Source of the DNA: Vibrio sp. JC009
GTDB lineage: Bacteria; Pseudomonadota; Gammaproteobacteria; Enterobacterales; Vibrionaceae
Assembly: GCF_029016485.1 (NCBI RefSeq)
Contig: NZ_CP092107.1
Location: 682,001 to 746,000 of the forward strand
Length of the DNA: 64,000 nt
Direction: 5' to 3'
Both the position numbers and the translations under genes were made by a program. Positions 18,771 through 28,292 of the stretch are shown here, piece by piece. Every line of letters starts with the position of its first letter. Position 1 is the stretch's first letter. The notes under the pieces were generated by a model. It saw only the letters and a program-made list of their open reading frames with translations. It searched no databases and had not been told where the DNA came from.

Positions 18771-19032
18771 CTGACTCTAATACACAAATATAAAAGTGAC
18801 CAGAGAACGGTTCTCCCCCTTAATCAAAAAGCCTAACTGGTTGATAAAGCTAATAGAAGGGGGAGTTAGAGGGGGTTGGTAATGCCATGCATGGTTAAAC
18901 CACCAGAACTTAAACCCATGAGAAACAACCCCTCCCTGCCTCCCCTTCGATGTTACTTCTTCGAAAACCCGTCCTTTCGAGGCTAAGGGGAGGAGCATTC
19001 TTTGACTCCTTAAACTTGTGTATAAGAATCAG
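18771..19032. mobile_element. MITE-like element, copy A, Tn5/IS50-type ends
   Basis: 262 bp. The left end is CTGACTCTAATACACAAAT; the right end read inwards is CTGATTCTTATACACAAGT. Both match the 19-bp Tn5 outside end (CTGACTCTTATACACAAGT) with one or two changes. The interior has inverted segments, for example CTCCCCCTT (18813-18821) with AAGGGGGAG (18857-18865), and a CCTCCCCTT/AAGGGGAGG pair near the right end. It encodes no transposase. The 9-bp flanks do not match each other, so the insertion is old or the duplication has decayed. It sits between the alpha-galactosidase gene and the glp promoter. Confidence 0.85.
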
Positions 19033-19086
19033 CACCCATAATTTTTTGCACTCCCTCGCCTTTCTAACATTTTCATTTAATCATAT

Positions 19087-19127
19087 AATGAGCGTACGAA
19101 CATTTGTGAAAACGCTCGCGAACATTT
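19087..19127 (+). promoter_or_regulatory. Two GlpR-like operators upstream of glpA
   Basis: AATGAGCGTACGAACATT (19087-19104) is an imperfect palindrome fitting the GlpR operator pattern (ATGTTCG..CGAACAT half-sites). A second copy of the CGAACATT half-site lies in 19110-19127. Both lie 50-90 bp before glpA, where GlpR repression would be expected. This is inferred by similarity to the Escherichia coli consensus. Confidence 0.6.
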
Positions 19128-19176
19128 TCGAAAGTAATGGCACAATGGAACTGTATCTAACTGACGTGAGATAACT

Positions 19177-20847
19177 ATGGAATCAGCAGCTCAATTTGAA
19201 ACAGAAGTGATTATTATCGGCGGGGGCGCAACCGGCACCGGCATTATGCGCGACTGTGCGCTGCGTGGTATCAGTTGCATCCTGCTGGAAAAGGACGATA
19301 TCGCCTCAGGTACAACCGGCCGCAATCATGGCTTGCTGCACTCGGGTGCCCGTTACGCCGTTACCGATCAGCACTCCGCCAAAGAGTGTATTGGTGAAAA
19401 CAAGATACTAAAGAAAATCGCACGTCACTGTATTGAAGAGACAGAAGGGCTGTTTATCACCCTGCCTGAAGATGATCTCAGCTTTCAGGATACCTTTGTC
19501 AACTCCTGCACCTCCGCCGGTATTGAGACCAAAAAACTGACCCCCAAGGAAGCACTGGCTCTGGAACCCAACGTAAACCCAGAATTAATTGGCGCTGTGC
19601 AGGTCCCGGACGGAACGCTGGATCCATTCCGCCTGTGCGCCTCAAACGTACTGGATGCCAAAGAGCACGGTGCACGGGTATTTAACCATACGCAGGTCAC
19701 CTCTCTTATCCGCGAAGGCGACTGCATTATCGGCGTCAACTGTATCAATACCCGTACCAATCATAAATTCCGTATCTTCGGCCATGAGGTGATTAATGCC
19801 GCCGGGATCTGGGGCCAGAATATCTGTGAGTATGCGGATCTGAAAATCAGAATGTTCCCGGCAAAAGGCTCGCTGCTTATCCTGGATTACCGAATCAATA
19901 ATCTGGTTATCAACCGCTGCCGTAAACCTGCCGATGCCGATATTCTGGTGCCGGGCGATACCATCTCGATTATCGGCACCACTTCAGAGCATATTGATTA
20001 TGATCAGATTGATGATCTGCATGTCAACGCCAGCGAAGTTGATATCCTGCTGGAAGAAGGCGCAAAACTTTCTCCTATTATGAACAACACCCGTATTCTG
20101 CGCGCCTATGCCGGTGTCCGCCCTCTTGTCTCTGTGGATGACGACCCCAGCGGAAGAAATATCAGCCGAGGCATAGTACTGCTTGATCATCAGGAAAGAG
20201 ACGGCCTTAAAGGACTGACCACCATTACCGGCGGCAAACTGATGACCTACCGTCTGATGGCTGAACAGGCCACGGATATTGTCGCGAAGAAACTGGGCAA
20301 TACTGAGCCATGTACGACTCATACACGCCCGCTGCCCGGCTCTAATGAAACGCCGAAAGAAATAAAACGCAGCGCAAGCATTGCCAAACCGGTTTATGAG
20401 TCGGCTATCTACCGTCACGGCGAACGGGCCCAGGCTTTTCTTTCTGAGCAACCGAAAAGTCAGGCAGTGATCTGCGAATGTGAAATGGTAACGGCCGGTG
20501 AAATCGAATATGCCATCAAACGCCTGGATGTGAAAAACCTGATTGACCTGCGCCGCCGTACCCGGCTGGGCATGGGGCCATGTCAGGGCGAGCTCTGCGC
20601 CTATCGTGCAGCCAGTCTGTTTCAGGAATACGGTGAGATTTCCGGCTATGAGTCCGGACAGCTTCTGGTTCACTTCCTTGAAGAGCGCTGGAAAGGAATT
20701 AAGCCCATATTCTGGGGTGATGCGCTAAGAGAAGCGGAATTCAGCTACTGGATTTATGAAGGCTTGTTTGGCACAGGCGATATCCCGCAAAACCCGGCTT
20801 CCGCTTCGGGTCGTAAACAGGAAACCAGCGAAGGGGAGGAAGAGTAA
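19177..20847 (+). CDS. glpA: Anaerobic glycerol-3-phosphate dehydrogenase subunit A
   Basis: 556 residues. The N-terminal FAD-binding site reads IIIGGGATGTGIMRD, with the DAO fold through about residue 390. The C-terminal BFD-type [2Fe-2S] region has CECEMVTAGEIEYA and GMGPCQGELC. With GlpB and GlpC it oxidises sn-glycerol-3-phosphate to dihydroxyacetone phosphate and passes electrons to the quinone pool. It is the first gene of glpABC; GlpR-like sites lie upstream. It is followed by glpB with a 1-base gap. The length is slightly above the E. coli protein (about 542) because of a longer C-terminal tail. Confidence 0.97.
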   Translation: MESAAQFETEVIIIGGGATGTGIMRDCALRGISCILLEKDDIASGTTGRNHGLLHSGARYAVTDQHSAKECIGENKILKKIARHCIEETEGLFITLPEDDLSFQDTFVNSCTSAGIETKKLTPKEALALEPNVNPELIGAVQVPDGTLDPFRLCASNVLDAKEHGARVFNHTQVTSLIREGDCIIGVNCINTRTNHKFRIFGHEVINAAGIWGQNICEYADLKIRMFPAKGSLLILDYRINNLVINRCRKPADADILVPGDTISIIGTTSEHIDYDQIDDLHVNASEVDILLEEGAKLSPIMNNTRILRAYAGVRPLVSVDDDPSGRNISRGIVLLDHQERDGLKGLTTITGGKLMTYRLMAEQATDIVAKKLGNTEPCTTHTRPLPGSNETPKEIKRSASIAKPVYESAIYRHGERAQAFLSEQPKSQAVICECEMVTAGEIEYAIKRLDVKNLIDLRRRTRLGMGPCQGELCAYRAASLFQEYGEISGYESGQLLVHFLEERWKGIKPIFWGDALREAEFSYWIYEGLFGTGDIPQNPASASGRKQETSEGEEE

Positions 20848-20848
20848 T

Positions 20849-22189
20849 ATGATGCACTACGACGTAATCATTATAGGCGGCGGTGTTGCCGGTTATTCTG
20901 CCGGAATGCGCTGCCTGGAAAACGGTCTGAGAACGGCTATCGTCAGTAGCGGACAGAGCGCTCTGCATTTTTCCTCAGGCTCCATTGATCTGCTTTCGCA
21001 CTCCCCGGTTACCGGAGAGGTGATGGAATACCCGCTGCAGGAAATCGAAAAACTTGCGGAAATAAAACCAAACCACCCCTACGCAAAACTGGGGACTGAG
21101 AAAATAGCGGAAGCGATGGCGTGGTACACAAAGGCAATGGACAGAGCAGGCCTTCCGCTCACTCACCTTGAATCCAAAGCCAATCACTTCAGAATCTCTA
21201 CCATGGGCACCCTGAAAGCTACCTGGCTATCCCAGCCGTATGTTAAAAAGCTCGATTTTTCCTTTGAAGCATTACGCAATATCAAATGCATCATGATGAT
21301 CTCACTGGAAGGCTTCAGGGATTTTCAGCCGAAAATCGCGCAGGACAACCTTCGAAGATACGCCGAGTTTAACCGGCTCGAGATTCACACCCGCCTGATA
21401 AACATTACTGGTTTTGGTCAGATAAACCGTAACCCCAATGAATTTCGCTCCATTGATATCTCCAGAATACTGCGCGAAGAGGCTCAGTTTCAGGAGCTGG
21501 TCAATCAGTTAATGTCCGTGGCGACACCGGATGATCTTGTGGTTATCCCTTCCATTATGGGCAATGGTGACGGACTGGCGCTGTTAGATAAGCTCAGAAA
21601 GCAGACCGGCCTGATGCTTCATGAAGTCCCGACCATGCCACCTTCTCTGCTGGGTATCCGTATTGAGGATGTGATGATGCGCTCCTTTATCAAAAACGGC
21701 GGAAGCCTGTTAAAAGGCGATGAAGTACTTAGTGGTGAAGTCGGGGAAATAAACGGCGCACTTAGCATTTCCAGCCTGCGCACCAGAAAAATGGCAGAAA
21801 TAGAACTTACCGCCGATCACTATGTGCTCGCCAGCGGCAGCTTTTTTAGCAAGGGAATGGTCGCCAAGCAAAACAGCATTATCGAACCCATATTTAATCT
21901 CGATATTTCAGAAACAGGCCCAAGAGCCAGCTGGTATCAAAAGGACTTCTTTACCAAAGATCCCCACGCTTTTCTCTCATTTGGCGTAGAAACAGACAAT
22001 CAACTGCTGCCATTTATTAACGGAAAAAAGGTCACCAACCTGTTCTGCACAGGCTCTGTGCTTTCAGGTTATAACCCTGTAGCCCACGGCTGCGGAGGGG
22101 GCGTGGCTATCTGCACAGCATATGCCGCCGTCGATCATATTCTTGCAGAGCGGGAAGAAAAAGCAGCACTGAAGGAGGTCAACGCATGA
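20849..22189 (+). CDS. glpB: Anaerobic glycerol-3-phosphate dehydrogenase subunit B
   Basis: 446 residues from ATG 20849, one base after the glpA stop. The GGGGAGG ribosome site lies in the end of glpA. An N-terminal FAD motif IIIGGGVAGYSAG is present, and C-terminal CGGGVAICTA completes the flavoprotein fold. GlpB is the FAD subunit that bridges GlpA to the iron-sulfur subunit GlpC. The stop codon overlaps the glpC start (ATGA), indicating translational coupling. Confidence 0.96.
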   Translation: MMHYDVIIIGGGVAGYSAGMRCLENGLRTAIVSSGQSALHFSSGSIDLLSHSPVTGEVMEYPLQEIEKLAEIKPNHPYAKLGTEKIAEAMAWYTKAMDRAGLPLTHLESKANHFRISTMGTLKATWLSQPYVKKLDFSFEALRNIKCIMMISLEGFRDFQPKIAQDNLRRYAEFNRLEIHTRLINITGFGQINRNPNEFRSIDISRILREEAQFQELVNQLMSVATPDDLVVIPSIMGNGDGLALLDKLRKQTGLMLHEVPTMPPSLLGIRIEDVMMRSFIKNGGSLLKGDEVLSGEVGEINGALSISSLRTRKMAEIELTADHYVLASGSFFSKGMVAKQNSIIEPIFNLDISETGPRASWYQKDFFTKDPHAFLSFGVETDNQLLPFINGKKVTNLFCTGSVLSGYNPVAHGCGGGVAICTAYAAVDHILAEREEKAALKEVNA

Positions 22190-23397
22190 GCGAATCAAAC
22201 AGAGATACCACCTTTGACCAGTGTATAAAATGCACCGTTTGCACCGTTTACTGCCCGGTAGCCAAAGCCAACCCTGAATTTCCCGGCCCCAAACAGTGCG
22301 GGCCCGATGGCGAGCGCCTGCGTATAAAAAGCGCAGAGTTCTACGACGATATCCTGAAATACTGCACCAACTGCAAACGCTGCGAAACCGCCTGCCCGTC
22401 AGGAGTCAGGATCGGCGATATAATCGCGGTAGCCAGAGGAAAATACGGCAAAAAACCAATCAACCCGAAGCTGGTGCGCGACTTTGTATTAAGCCATACC
22501 GACCTGTTTGGCACCGTTGCCACACCTGTTGCCCCTATCGTCAATAAGATCACTGAGATCCCTGTGGTCAAAAAGCTTATGCATAAAACCATAGGCGTGC
22601 ATGACCATAAGTCTCTGCCCAAATATTCACACGGCACATTCCGAAGCTGGTATAAGAAAAACGCCAAAGATCAGGGACAGTTTAAACGTCAGATAAGCTA
22701 CTTTCACGGCTGCTACGTAAACTACAATCATCCACAACTGGGCAAAGATTTTATCAGGGTGATGAATGCCATGAATATTGGTGTTCGCCTGCTGGATAAA
22801 GAGAAGTGCTGCGGCGTTCCCCTGATCGCCAACGGTTTTCACGATAAGGCGAAAAAGAACGCCGAGTTTAATGTAAAGAATCTGGAAAACGCACTCAATG
22901 AAAACAGCGAGCAGATCCTTTCCACCTCTTCCACCTGCTCATTTACTCTTCAGGAAGAGTACCCGCATGTACTTGGCGTCAATAACGACAGCGTGGTAAA
23001 ACAGATTCAGTATATAACCCGCTTCCTGCTTAAAGAGTTTATGAGCGGTAATATGCCACAAATCAAGCCGTTAAATAAGCGCATTGTTTATCACACACCC
23101 TGCCACCTGGAGCGCAGCGGCGGAACGGTTTTCACTATTGAGGTACTAAAAATGATCCCCGGCCTGGAAGTTATCGTTCTCGACAGCGAATGTTGCGGTC
23201 TTGCCGGAACTTACGGTTTTAAAGATGAAAACTACGAGACATCCATGGCAATGGGCAAAGACCTGTTTGAAAAAATCAACGAGGCAAACGCTGACTACGC
23301 CATTACCGATTGCGAAACCTGTAAATGGCAGATAGAAGAAAATACCAACCTGGAATGCATACATCCGGTTAGCCTTCTGGCTCTGGGAATATCTTAG
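22186..23397 (+). CDS. glpC: Anaerobic glycerol-3-phosphate dehydrogenase subunit C
   Basis: 403 residues. Two N-terminal [4Fe-4S] motifs (CIKCTVCTVYCP and CTNCKRCETACP) are followed by two CCG domains (DKEKCCGVPL and DSECCGLAGTYGF), the heterodisulfide-reductase-like cysteine-rich repeats. GlpC anchors GlpAB at the membrane and transfers electrons to menaquinone. It overlaps glpB by four bases. No clear terminator follows; the next gene begins 84 bases on with its own ribosome site. Confidence 0.96.
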   Translation: MSESNRDTTFDQCIKCTVCTVYCPVAKANPEFPGPKQCGPDGERLRIKSAEFYDDILKYCTNCKRCETACPSGVRIGDIIAVARGKYGKKPINPKLVRDFVLSHTDLFGTVATPVAPIVNKITEIPVVKKLMHKTIGVHDHKSLPKYSHGTFRSWYKKNAKDQGQFKRQISYFHGCYVNYNHPQLGKDFIRVMNAMNIGVRLLDKEKCCGVPLIANGFHDKAKKNAEFNVKNLENALNENSEQILSTSSTCSFTLQEEYPHVLGVNNDSVVKQIQYITRFLLKEFMSGNMPQIKPLNKRIVYHTPCHLERSGGTVFTIEVLKMIPGLEVIVLDSECCGLAGTYGFKDENYETSMAMGKDLFEKINEANADYAITDCETCKWQIEENTNLECIHPVSLLALGIS

Positions 23398-23481
23398 TTT
23401 TGCGATATTGAAAATGACAAATGTTCCGGCTCAATATAGGCTAGTAGCAATTCTGTTTTTAGCCTGAAAGGAGTATGACCA

Positions 23482-24108
23482 GTGACGATAGTGATTCTTC
23501 ATGGCCTGTATATGCACGGTCTGGTTATGCTGCCTTTAAGCCAGAGGCTGCAGGAGCTTGGTTATAAAACCAGGATAATCAGCTATAACACGCTCTCCAT
23601 TGATGAAAAGAAGCTATTTAACGATATTGACGCAGCCCTGGAAGAAGAAGGCAATATCCTTCTGGGCCACAGTCTGGGCGGACTGATGATTAAACGCTAC
23701 CTTGCTTCCAGAGCTCCTTCGTCTAAAAAAATCTCCCATGTGATTACCCTAGCCTCTCCTATCAAAGGTGCATCTATTGCAGAAAAAGTTCAGATAATGG
23801 GTTTAGGTGTCTTCCTCGGCAACTCTGTAGACCACGGTCTGGTGCTGCATGAGGACCAGTGGGAGTTTCCTCAGCTTCTGGGCAGCATTACCGGCACTGT
23901 TCCCATTGGGATACGTTCACTGCTGTTAAGGGATGACCAGGCTACGGACGGCACTGTAACGGTTGAAGAAACAAAAATAAAAGGCATGGCTGATCATGTT
24001 GAAACCACAACCAGCCACACCGGTATTATTCTCAGTACTCAGGCCATCAGGCAGATTGATCATTTTATTAAGAACGATCATTTTATCTCTAACAGCGCGC
24101 AGATTTAG
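23482..24108 (+). CDS. Alpha/beta-hydrolase, lipase-like
   Basis: 208 residues from GTG 23482, supported by AAAGGAG eight bases upstream. It opens with the hydrolase strand [11 protein letters not shown] (oxyanion region). The nucleophile elbow is GHSLGG (Ser at about 64), an Asp probably lies in DDQATDG, and the catalytic His is near the C-terminus (TSHTGI). There is no signal peptide, so it is cytoplasmic. It resembles small PGAP1/lipase-like esterases; the substrate is unknown. Its stop codon overlaps that of the convergent chemoreceptor gene. Confidence 0.8.
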   Translation: MTIVILHGLYMHGLVMLPLSQRLQELGYKTRIISYNTLSIDEKKLFNDIDAALEEEGNILLGHSLGGLMIKRYLASRAPSSKKISHVITLASPIKGASIAEKVQIMGLGVFLGNSVDHGLVLHEDQWEFPQLLGSITGTVPIGIRSLLLRDDQATDGTVTVEETKIKGMADHVETTTSHTGIILSTQAIRQIDHFIKNDHFISNSAQI

Positions 24109-25196
24109 TGTTTATCCGCAATAATCTCATCCATCAGACTTTCCAGGCGATGCACAACTTCTTCACTGGATTTTTCCATAGAATTTACAGAAGAAATCAG
24201 AGAATTAAAGTCACCGTGTAAGCCAGATGCCATAGCATTGCGCCCACCCTCATGAACGCCTTTATGCGGAGCTTCTAGAGCCATGTAACTTCGAAGATGA
24301 CTGAATGCTTTCCCGTCACCATGATAGTACCATTGACCTAAACGACACTCGGCATGGCTGTTAACTTTCTCGCTGAATGCCTTCTGTTCCAGGTGCTTGT
24401 AAACTCTATTTTTCCAAACAGCATGGTCGAGCTTCACAGTATCAAGAAATGCTCTGGTAGAAGCCACACGAATCACTTCCTGCATATGCTCAGACTTAAC
24501 AATCACTTCGTTAACGATTGTGCCTATCTGAGCCGAAGAAGCGGACACTTCTTCCGCACTGGAATGGTTATCTTCAATTGCCGTTTTAATGGAGCTGACC
24601 TGGCCAAGCACCTGATTCACCAGAGTATCGATCTGGGTACTGGCATCGTGCGCTTTGCTGGCAAGATTACGTACCTCATCAGCAACAACCGCAAAACCAC
24701 GGCCTGCCTCACCGGCACGCGCCGCTTCAATCGCTGCGTTCAGTGCCAGCAAATTGGTCTGATCCGAGATTTCCTGAATAGCAGAAACAAGCTGGCTGAT
24801 AGAGTTTGCCGTATTATCAAGCGTAGTTACCGCTTCCATACTGTCTGTTGCCTGCGAGCTAATTTTATCGGCACGGGTTTCAAGGTTAGCCAGCGCCTGA
24901 TGAGTCTGACCAAACATCTCATCAAGCTTCTTCAGCTCCTCATTCTCATCCGCCAGAGACTGTGCGCTGACAGCCATACCGGAGCGGATAGCCTCCAGCA
25001 TAACGCCACCTTTCAGGCTGCTCAACATCAGCTCAGTGCCAAGATCGCACTGCGTCTGCGCCTGATCGGCCTGATCACTTTTTTGTCCCAATTGTTCACT
25101 TAGCTGACTTACTTCAGATTCGTACTGTGATTTGAGTTCGGCAAGTTCCCTTTTCAGAAGCTCATTCTCATCGCGGAGTTTCTTAGATATAAACAT
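24105..25196 (-). CDS. Cytoplasmic chemoreceptor with C-terminal CZB zinc-binding domain
   Basis: About 363 residues. There is no membrane segment. An N-terminal coiled coil (about 1-60, heptad-rich) leads into an MCP signalling hairpin with [21 protein letters not shown]. The C-terminal CZB domain has [23 protein letters not shown] and APHKGVHE, giving the His/Cys zinc ligands. CZB domains respond to zinc or to oxidation by hypochlorous acid, in chemotaxis or c-di-GMP control. The start is uncertain: ATG 25196 is used, but ATG codons at 25214 and 25241 are in frame and none has a strong ribosome site. Confidence 0.88.
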   Translation of the reverse strand: MFISKKLRDENELLKRELAELKSQYESEVSQLSEQLGQKSDQADQAQTQCDLGTELMLSSLKGGVMLEAIRSGMAVSAQSLADENEELKKLDEMFGQTHQALANLETRADKISSQATDSMEAVTTLDNTANSISQLVSAIQEISDQTNLLALNAAIEAARAGEAGRGFAVVADEVRNLASKAHDASTQIDTLVNQVLGQVSSIKTAIEDNHSSAEEVSASSAQIGTIVNEVIVKSEHMQEVIRVASTRAFLDTVKLDHAVWKNRVYKHLEQKAFSEKVNSHAECRLGQWYYHGDGKAFSHLRSYMALEAPHKGVHEGGRNAMASGLHGDFNSLISSVNSMEKSSEEVVHRLESLMDEIIADKH

Positions 25197-25397
25197 TGTG
25201 TTACCAAATCTCATGTTATTAGAATAAATAATACTTCCCATTAGAAATTATAATACACACTCATGATAAATTTGTAAGTTAGAATTGAAATTAAGTTCAT
25301 ATCCCCCTAACTCATTGTTTCTTTAGCCCCATTTACTTGAAACTAAACTAAAATGGTTTTTTTAGTACATTTTTGTAAGAAAATTACCAAACAAAGG

Positions 25398-25426
25398 TTG
25401 ACGCACATCACATAAACCACCATAAT
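25398..25426 (+). promoter_or_regulatory. Sigma-70 promoter of small gene at 25469
   Basis: TTGACG (25398-25403), a 17-base spacer and CATAAT (25421-25426) sit about 43 bases before the start codon of the small gene. The hexamers are each one or two bases from consensus, with ideal spacing. Confidence 0.65.
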
Positions 25427-25468
25427 TGTGACCAAGAACTGATTCTAAACAACAACGAGGACTTAATT

Positions 25469-25615
25469 ATGAGCTCAACTATTCTTTCTCAAATCGAAAC
25501 TAACGAAACTAAATCAAACCTGCGTGAAACTCTTACTGAGCTTGCTGCTGTGGCGACTATGTTTGCTGTAACTGCAACAGTTATCCTGCTTGCTAGCCTG
25601 TCTTGGGTTGCTTAA
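25469..25615 (+). CDS. Small predicted membrane protein, 48 residues
   Basis: ATG 25469 follows a strong ribosome site (CGAGGA, spacing 7) and a good promoter; the frame ends TAA at 25613-25615. The product has a polar, Glu/Thr-rich N-terminal half (residues 1-24: ILSQIETNETK, LRETLTE) and a single hydrophobic helix at about 25-47 ending SLSWVA. That suggests a one-pass membrane miniprotein. Codons are strongly biased (ACT, GCT, CTG), like highly expressed genes. No family is recognised. It could regulate a membrane complex, as many proteins of this size do, but nothing in the sequence names a partner. Confidence 0.72.
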   Translation: MSSTILSQIETNETKSNLRETLTELAAVATMFAVTATVILLASLSWVA

Positions 25616-25771
25616 TAGCACAGCGAAACCCCGCAAATTGATTTAAAAGAACAAAAGAAAAAATTATGGCAGCATACCCGACCAGGGTACAAAGGAAGAA
25701 GCTGCTGTTATTTTTCTTCTAAACTCTCCATACAATCCTTCTCTTACTTCATTATTATTTTTCTTAGACAT

Positions 25772-25814
25772 AAAAAAACCGCATTTTCCAATAAAGGAAA
25801 ACACGGTGTTTTTT
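25772..25814. terminator. Bidirectional terminator, small gene / dhaM
   Basis: The ACCG..TTTTCC arm pairs with GGAAAA..CGGT around a 6-base loop, with a mismatched CA/CA in the stem. A-run on the left and T-run on the right allow termination in both directions, after the small gene (plus) and after dhaM (minus). Confidence 0.75.
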
Positions 25815-25892
25815 AGCTTTCAGCCGTCAGCTATCAGCTGTCAGAGAAGCAAGCGACCTAAAACCTGTCACCTGCTACCTTCAACCCATAAC

Positions 25893-28289
25893 CTACTTGT
25901 AGCTAATCTCACGTACCTGAGCCTTAACGCCCGGGATCAGTGACGAGCTTGCACTTAGCTTATGCACGCCCAGCTTAACCAACAGCTCTGACATTTCTGT
26001 ATCGCCGGCCATTTCGCCACACATGCTAACCGGAATGTCGTTCTTCTGCGCTGCTTCGCAGGTCATACGAATTGCTTCGATAACGGCTGACTTCTTGTAG
26101 TCTACAAGGTCTGCAACTGCAGTGTTACCACGGTCAGACGCCATTACGTACTGAGTCAGGTCATTAGTACCGATACTGAAGAAGTCTGCTTCTTTTGCCA
26201 GATCATCAGCATTCAGTACTGCAGCCGGAACCTCGATCATGATACCGACTTTCATCGGGCATTCATTCACTGGCAGGTTAAGCTCTTCACGACACTCTGC
26301 GATAAGCTCTTTTACTGCAACCAGTTCAGAAACTTCAGAGATCATCGGAACCATCAACTGTACATTCGGGTTCTCTTTTGCTGCGCGCAGAACCGCTTTA
26401 AGCTGAGGCTTAAACAGTTCGTTGTCTTTCAGACACAGACGAACACCACGAAGACCAAGGAACGGGTTCTCTTCTTCCGCCATCGGGTATGCAGGCAGCG
26501 GCTTATCACCACCCACATCCAGACTACGGATAGTCAGAGGACGGTTCTCAAGAGCAACAGCGATATCGCGGTAGATTTCGTACTGCTCTTCTTCAGTAGG
26601 AAGTGTCGCGCTTGACTGGAATACAAACTCAGTACGCAGTAGACCAACACCCTCTGCACCATTTTCCAGCGCCGCTTTCACGTCCTGAAGACCACCGATG
26701 TTCGCGTGTACATCAACCTTCAGGCCATCTGTTGTCACAGCCGGTTTCGCCGCCTGCTCTTTCTTCTCGGCAACTTCTGCAATCCAGGCATCACGCTCTG
26801 CAATCAGCTCAGACTTAGTGCTTTCATCAGCCGCCAGCCACAGGTGACCACGCTTACCGTCAAGAATCACTTCCTGACCGTTTTCAGTCAGAGTCAGTAC
26901 ATTTTCAGCCTTAACGATGCATGGGATACCCATTGCACGGGCAATAATCGCACTGTGAGAAGTTTTACCGCCAGCTTCAAGACAGATACCAGCTACCTTC
27001 GCAGGATCAAGCTGAGCTGTCTGAGTCGGAGAAAGGTCTTTCGCAACAATAACACTGTTCTCTTCCAGTTCGATAGTCGCTGCTTCTGCGCCGTCGAAAG
27101 AGTACATTGTCTGCTTAGTGACATCCCAAACGTCCGCTTCACGCTCACGCATGTATTCACTTTCAGAGGCTGCATATTCCTGGGCAAGCTGAGTCATCAC
27201 GCTCATCAGTGCCGCTTCAGCAATCTTACCGCCTTTAATTTCTTCCTGAACCTTCGCCTGAGTTTCAGGGTCAGAGATCATCAGAAGATGTGCACCGAAG
27301 ATACCTGCATGTTCTTTGCCCATGCTCTTTTCAGCGTCTGCTTCCTGAGCTTTCATCTCAGCGCATACTTTATCGATAGCGCGGGCAAAGGTTGCCAGCT
27401 CTTCATCAGCAGAAGTGAATTCGCGAGAAGGCACTTCCGGCATAACACTGTCCAGGCTCACTACCTGGCCCACTGCAATACCGTCACAAACAGGAATACC
27501 AGCGATTGCGCCTTCAACCTTAGCAACTTCTACTACAGGCTCTTCAACCGGAGCTTCTACTGCATCAACAGATTCACCGAAGTTCTCTGCTGCCAGCTCT
27601 TTAATCGCTTCAAGTGCTTTCGCTGCGTCTGAACCCGCTACCAGGAAGCGGACTTTATCATCCAGCTTAACACCAAGTTTTGCGATAGAGTTCAGGCTCT
27701 TAGCGTTAACCTGAGTCCCTTCTTTCTCAAGCAGGATATCAGATTCAAATTTAGCCGTAACACCAACAACTGCCGCCGCAGGACGTGCGTGCAGGCCGTG
27801 TGGGTTAAGGATAAGGTGAGTGTACTCAAGCGCGTCAGCGGCAATTTCAACACTTGCCTGCGCAGCCGGAGCTTCTTCTTCCTCACCCAAATGTTCACGC
27901 TTAGCGGCAAGACAGCCTGCTGCTTCTTCCAGTACTGCTGAAAGTGGCAGATCAGCCGAAGCTGCAACCGATGCAGCCATAGTGCCTTCAACAATAGGCG
28001 CGGAACACAGAGAAATGTTTTCAACCATATCCGGGTCGATTAGCTCAAGTGCAGTTTCTGTACTTAAAAGCGCCGAACCCATATCCATCATGACCACAAC
28101 ACCGCTTTCGTCATAGACTTCTTCGATGGCCATCATAATGCGAATTGTATCTGTACCGATCGGATTTTCCGGATCGTCGACTCCGCCAGCCGCTGCAATC
28201 TTGCAGCGGCCCTGAGTCATCTGGTTTGCCAGCTCAACGACACCGTTGGCCAGCAATTCGCTGTGTGAAACAACAACGATACCTACCAT
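25893..28289 (-). CDS. dhaM: DhaM phosphotransferase fused to complete Enzyme I (EIIA-HPr-EI)
   Basis: 798 residues, much longer than the roughly 470-residue E. coli DhaM. Domain order: mannose-type EIIA (about 1-130, His9 in VVVSHS); an acidic/Ala linker; HPr (about 155-240, His167 in GLHARP); then a full Enzyme I (about 258-798) with His445 in GGKTSHSAIIARA and the C-terminal PEP-binding barrel (LLRTEFVF, GLRGVRL, CGEMAGD). E. coli DhaM keeps only the phospho-histidine part of EI; here the PEP-binding half is present. The protein should therefore charge itself from PEP and phosphorylate ADP bound to DhaL. It is last in dhaKLM, three bases after dhaL. Confidence 0.93.
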   Translation of the reverse strand: MVGIVVVSHSELLANGVVELANQMTQGRCKIAAAGGVDDPENPIGTDTIRIMMAIEEVYDESGVVVMMDMGSALLSTETALELIDPDMVENISLCSAPIVEGTMAASVAASADLPLSAVLEEAAGCLAAKREHLGEEEEAPAAQASVEIAADALEYTHLILNPHGLHARPAAAVVGVTAKFESDILLEKEGTQVNAKSLNSIAKLGVKLDDKVRFLVAGSDAAKALEAIKELAAENFGESVDAVEAPVEEPVVEVAKVEGAIAGIPVCDGIAVGQVVSLDSVMPEVPSREFTSADEELATFARAIDKVCAEMKAQEADAEKSMGKEHAGIFGAHLLMISDPETQAKVQEEIKGGKIAEAALMSVMTQLAQEYAASESEYMREREADVWDVTKQTMYSFDGAEAATIELEENSVIVAKDLSPTQTAQLDPAKVAGICLEAGGKTSHSAIIARAMGIPCIVKAENVLTLTENGQEVILDGKRGHLWLAADESTKSELIAERDAWIAEVAEKKEQAAKPAVTTDGLKVDVHANIGGLQDVKAALENGAEGVGLLRTEFVFQSSATLPTEEEQYEIYRDIAVALENRPLTIRSLDVGGDKPLPAYPMAEEENPFLGLRGVRLCLKDNELFKPQLKAVLRAAKENPNVQLMVPMISEVSELVAVKELIAECREELNLPVNECPMKVGIMIEVPAAVLNADDLAKEADFFSIGTNDLTQYVMASDRGNTAVADLVDYKKSAVIEAIRMTCEAAQKNDIPVSMCGEMAGDTEMSELLVKLGVHKLSASSSLIPGVKAQVREISYK

Positions 28290-28292
28290 GAT

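Noticed and set aside
18777..18998. 73-residue frame on the minus strand, conserved in all three repeat copies
   Set aside because: Its conservation follows from recent copying of the element. The frame runs through the structural stems, lacks a ribosome site and resembles no protein family.
18762..19041. Nine-base target duplications around element A
   Set aside because: The flanking 9-mers agree at only four positions. Element B also lacks a convincing duplication; only element C shows a possible decayed one.
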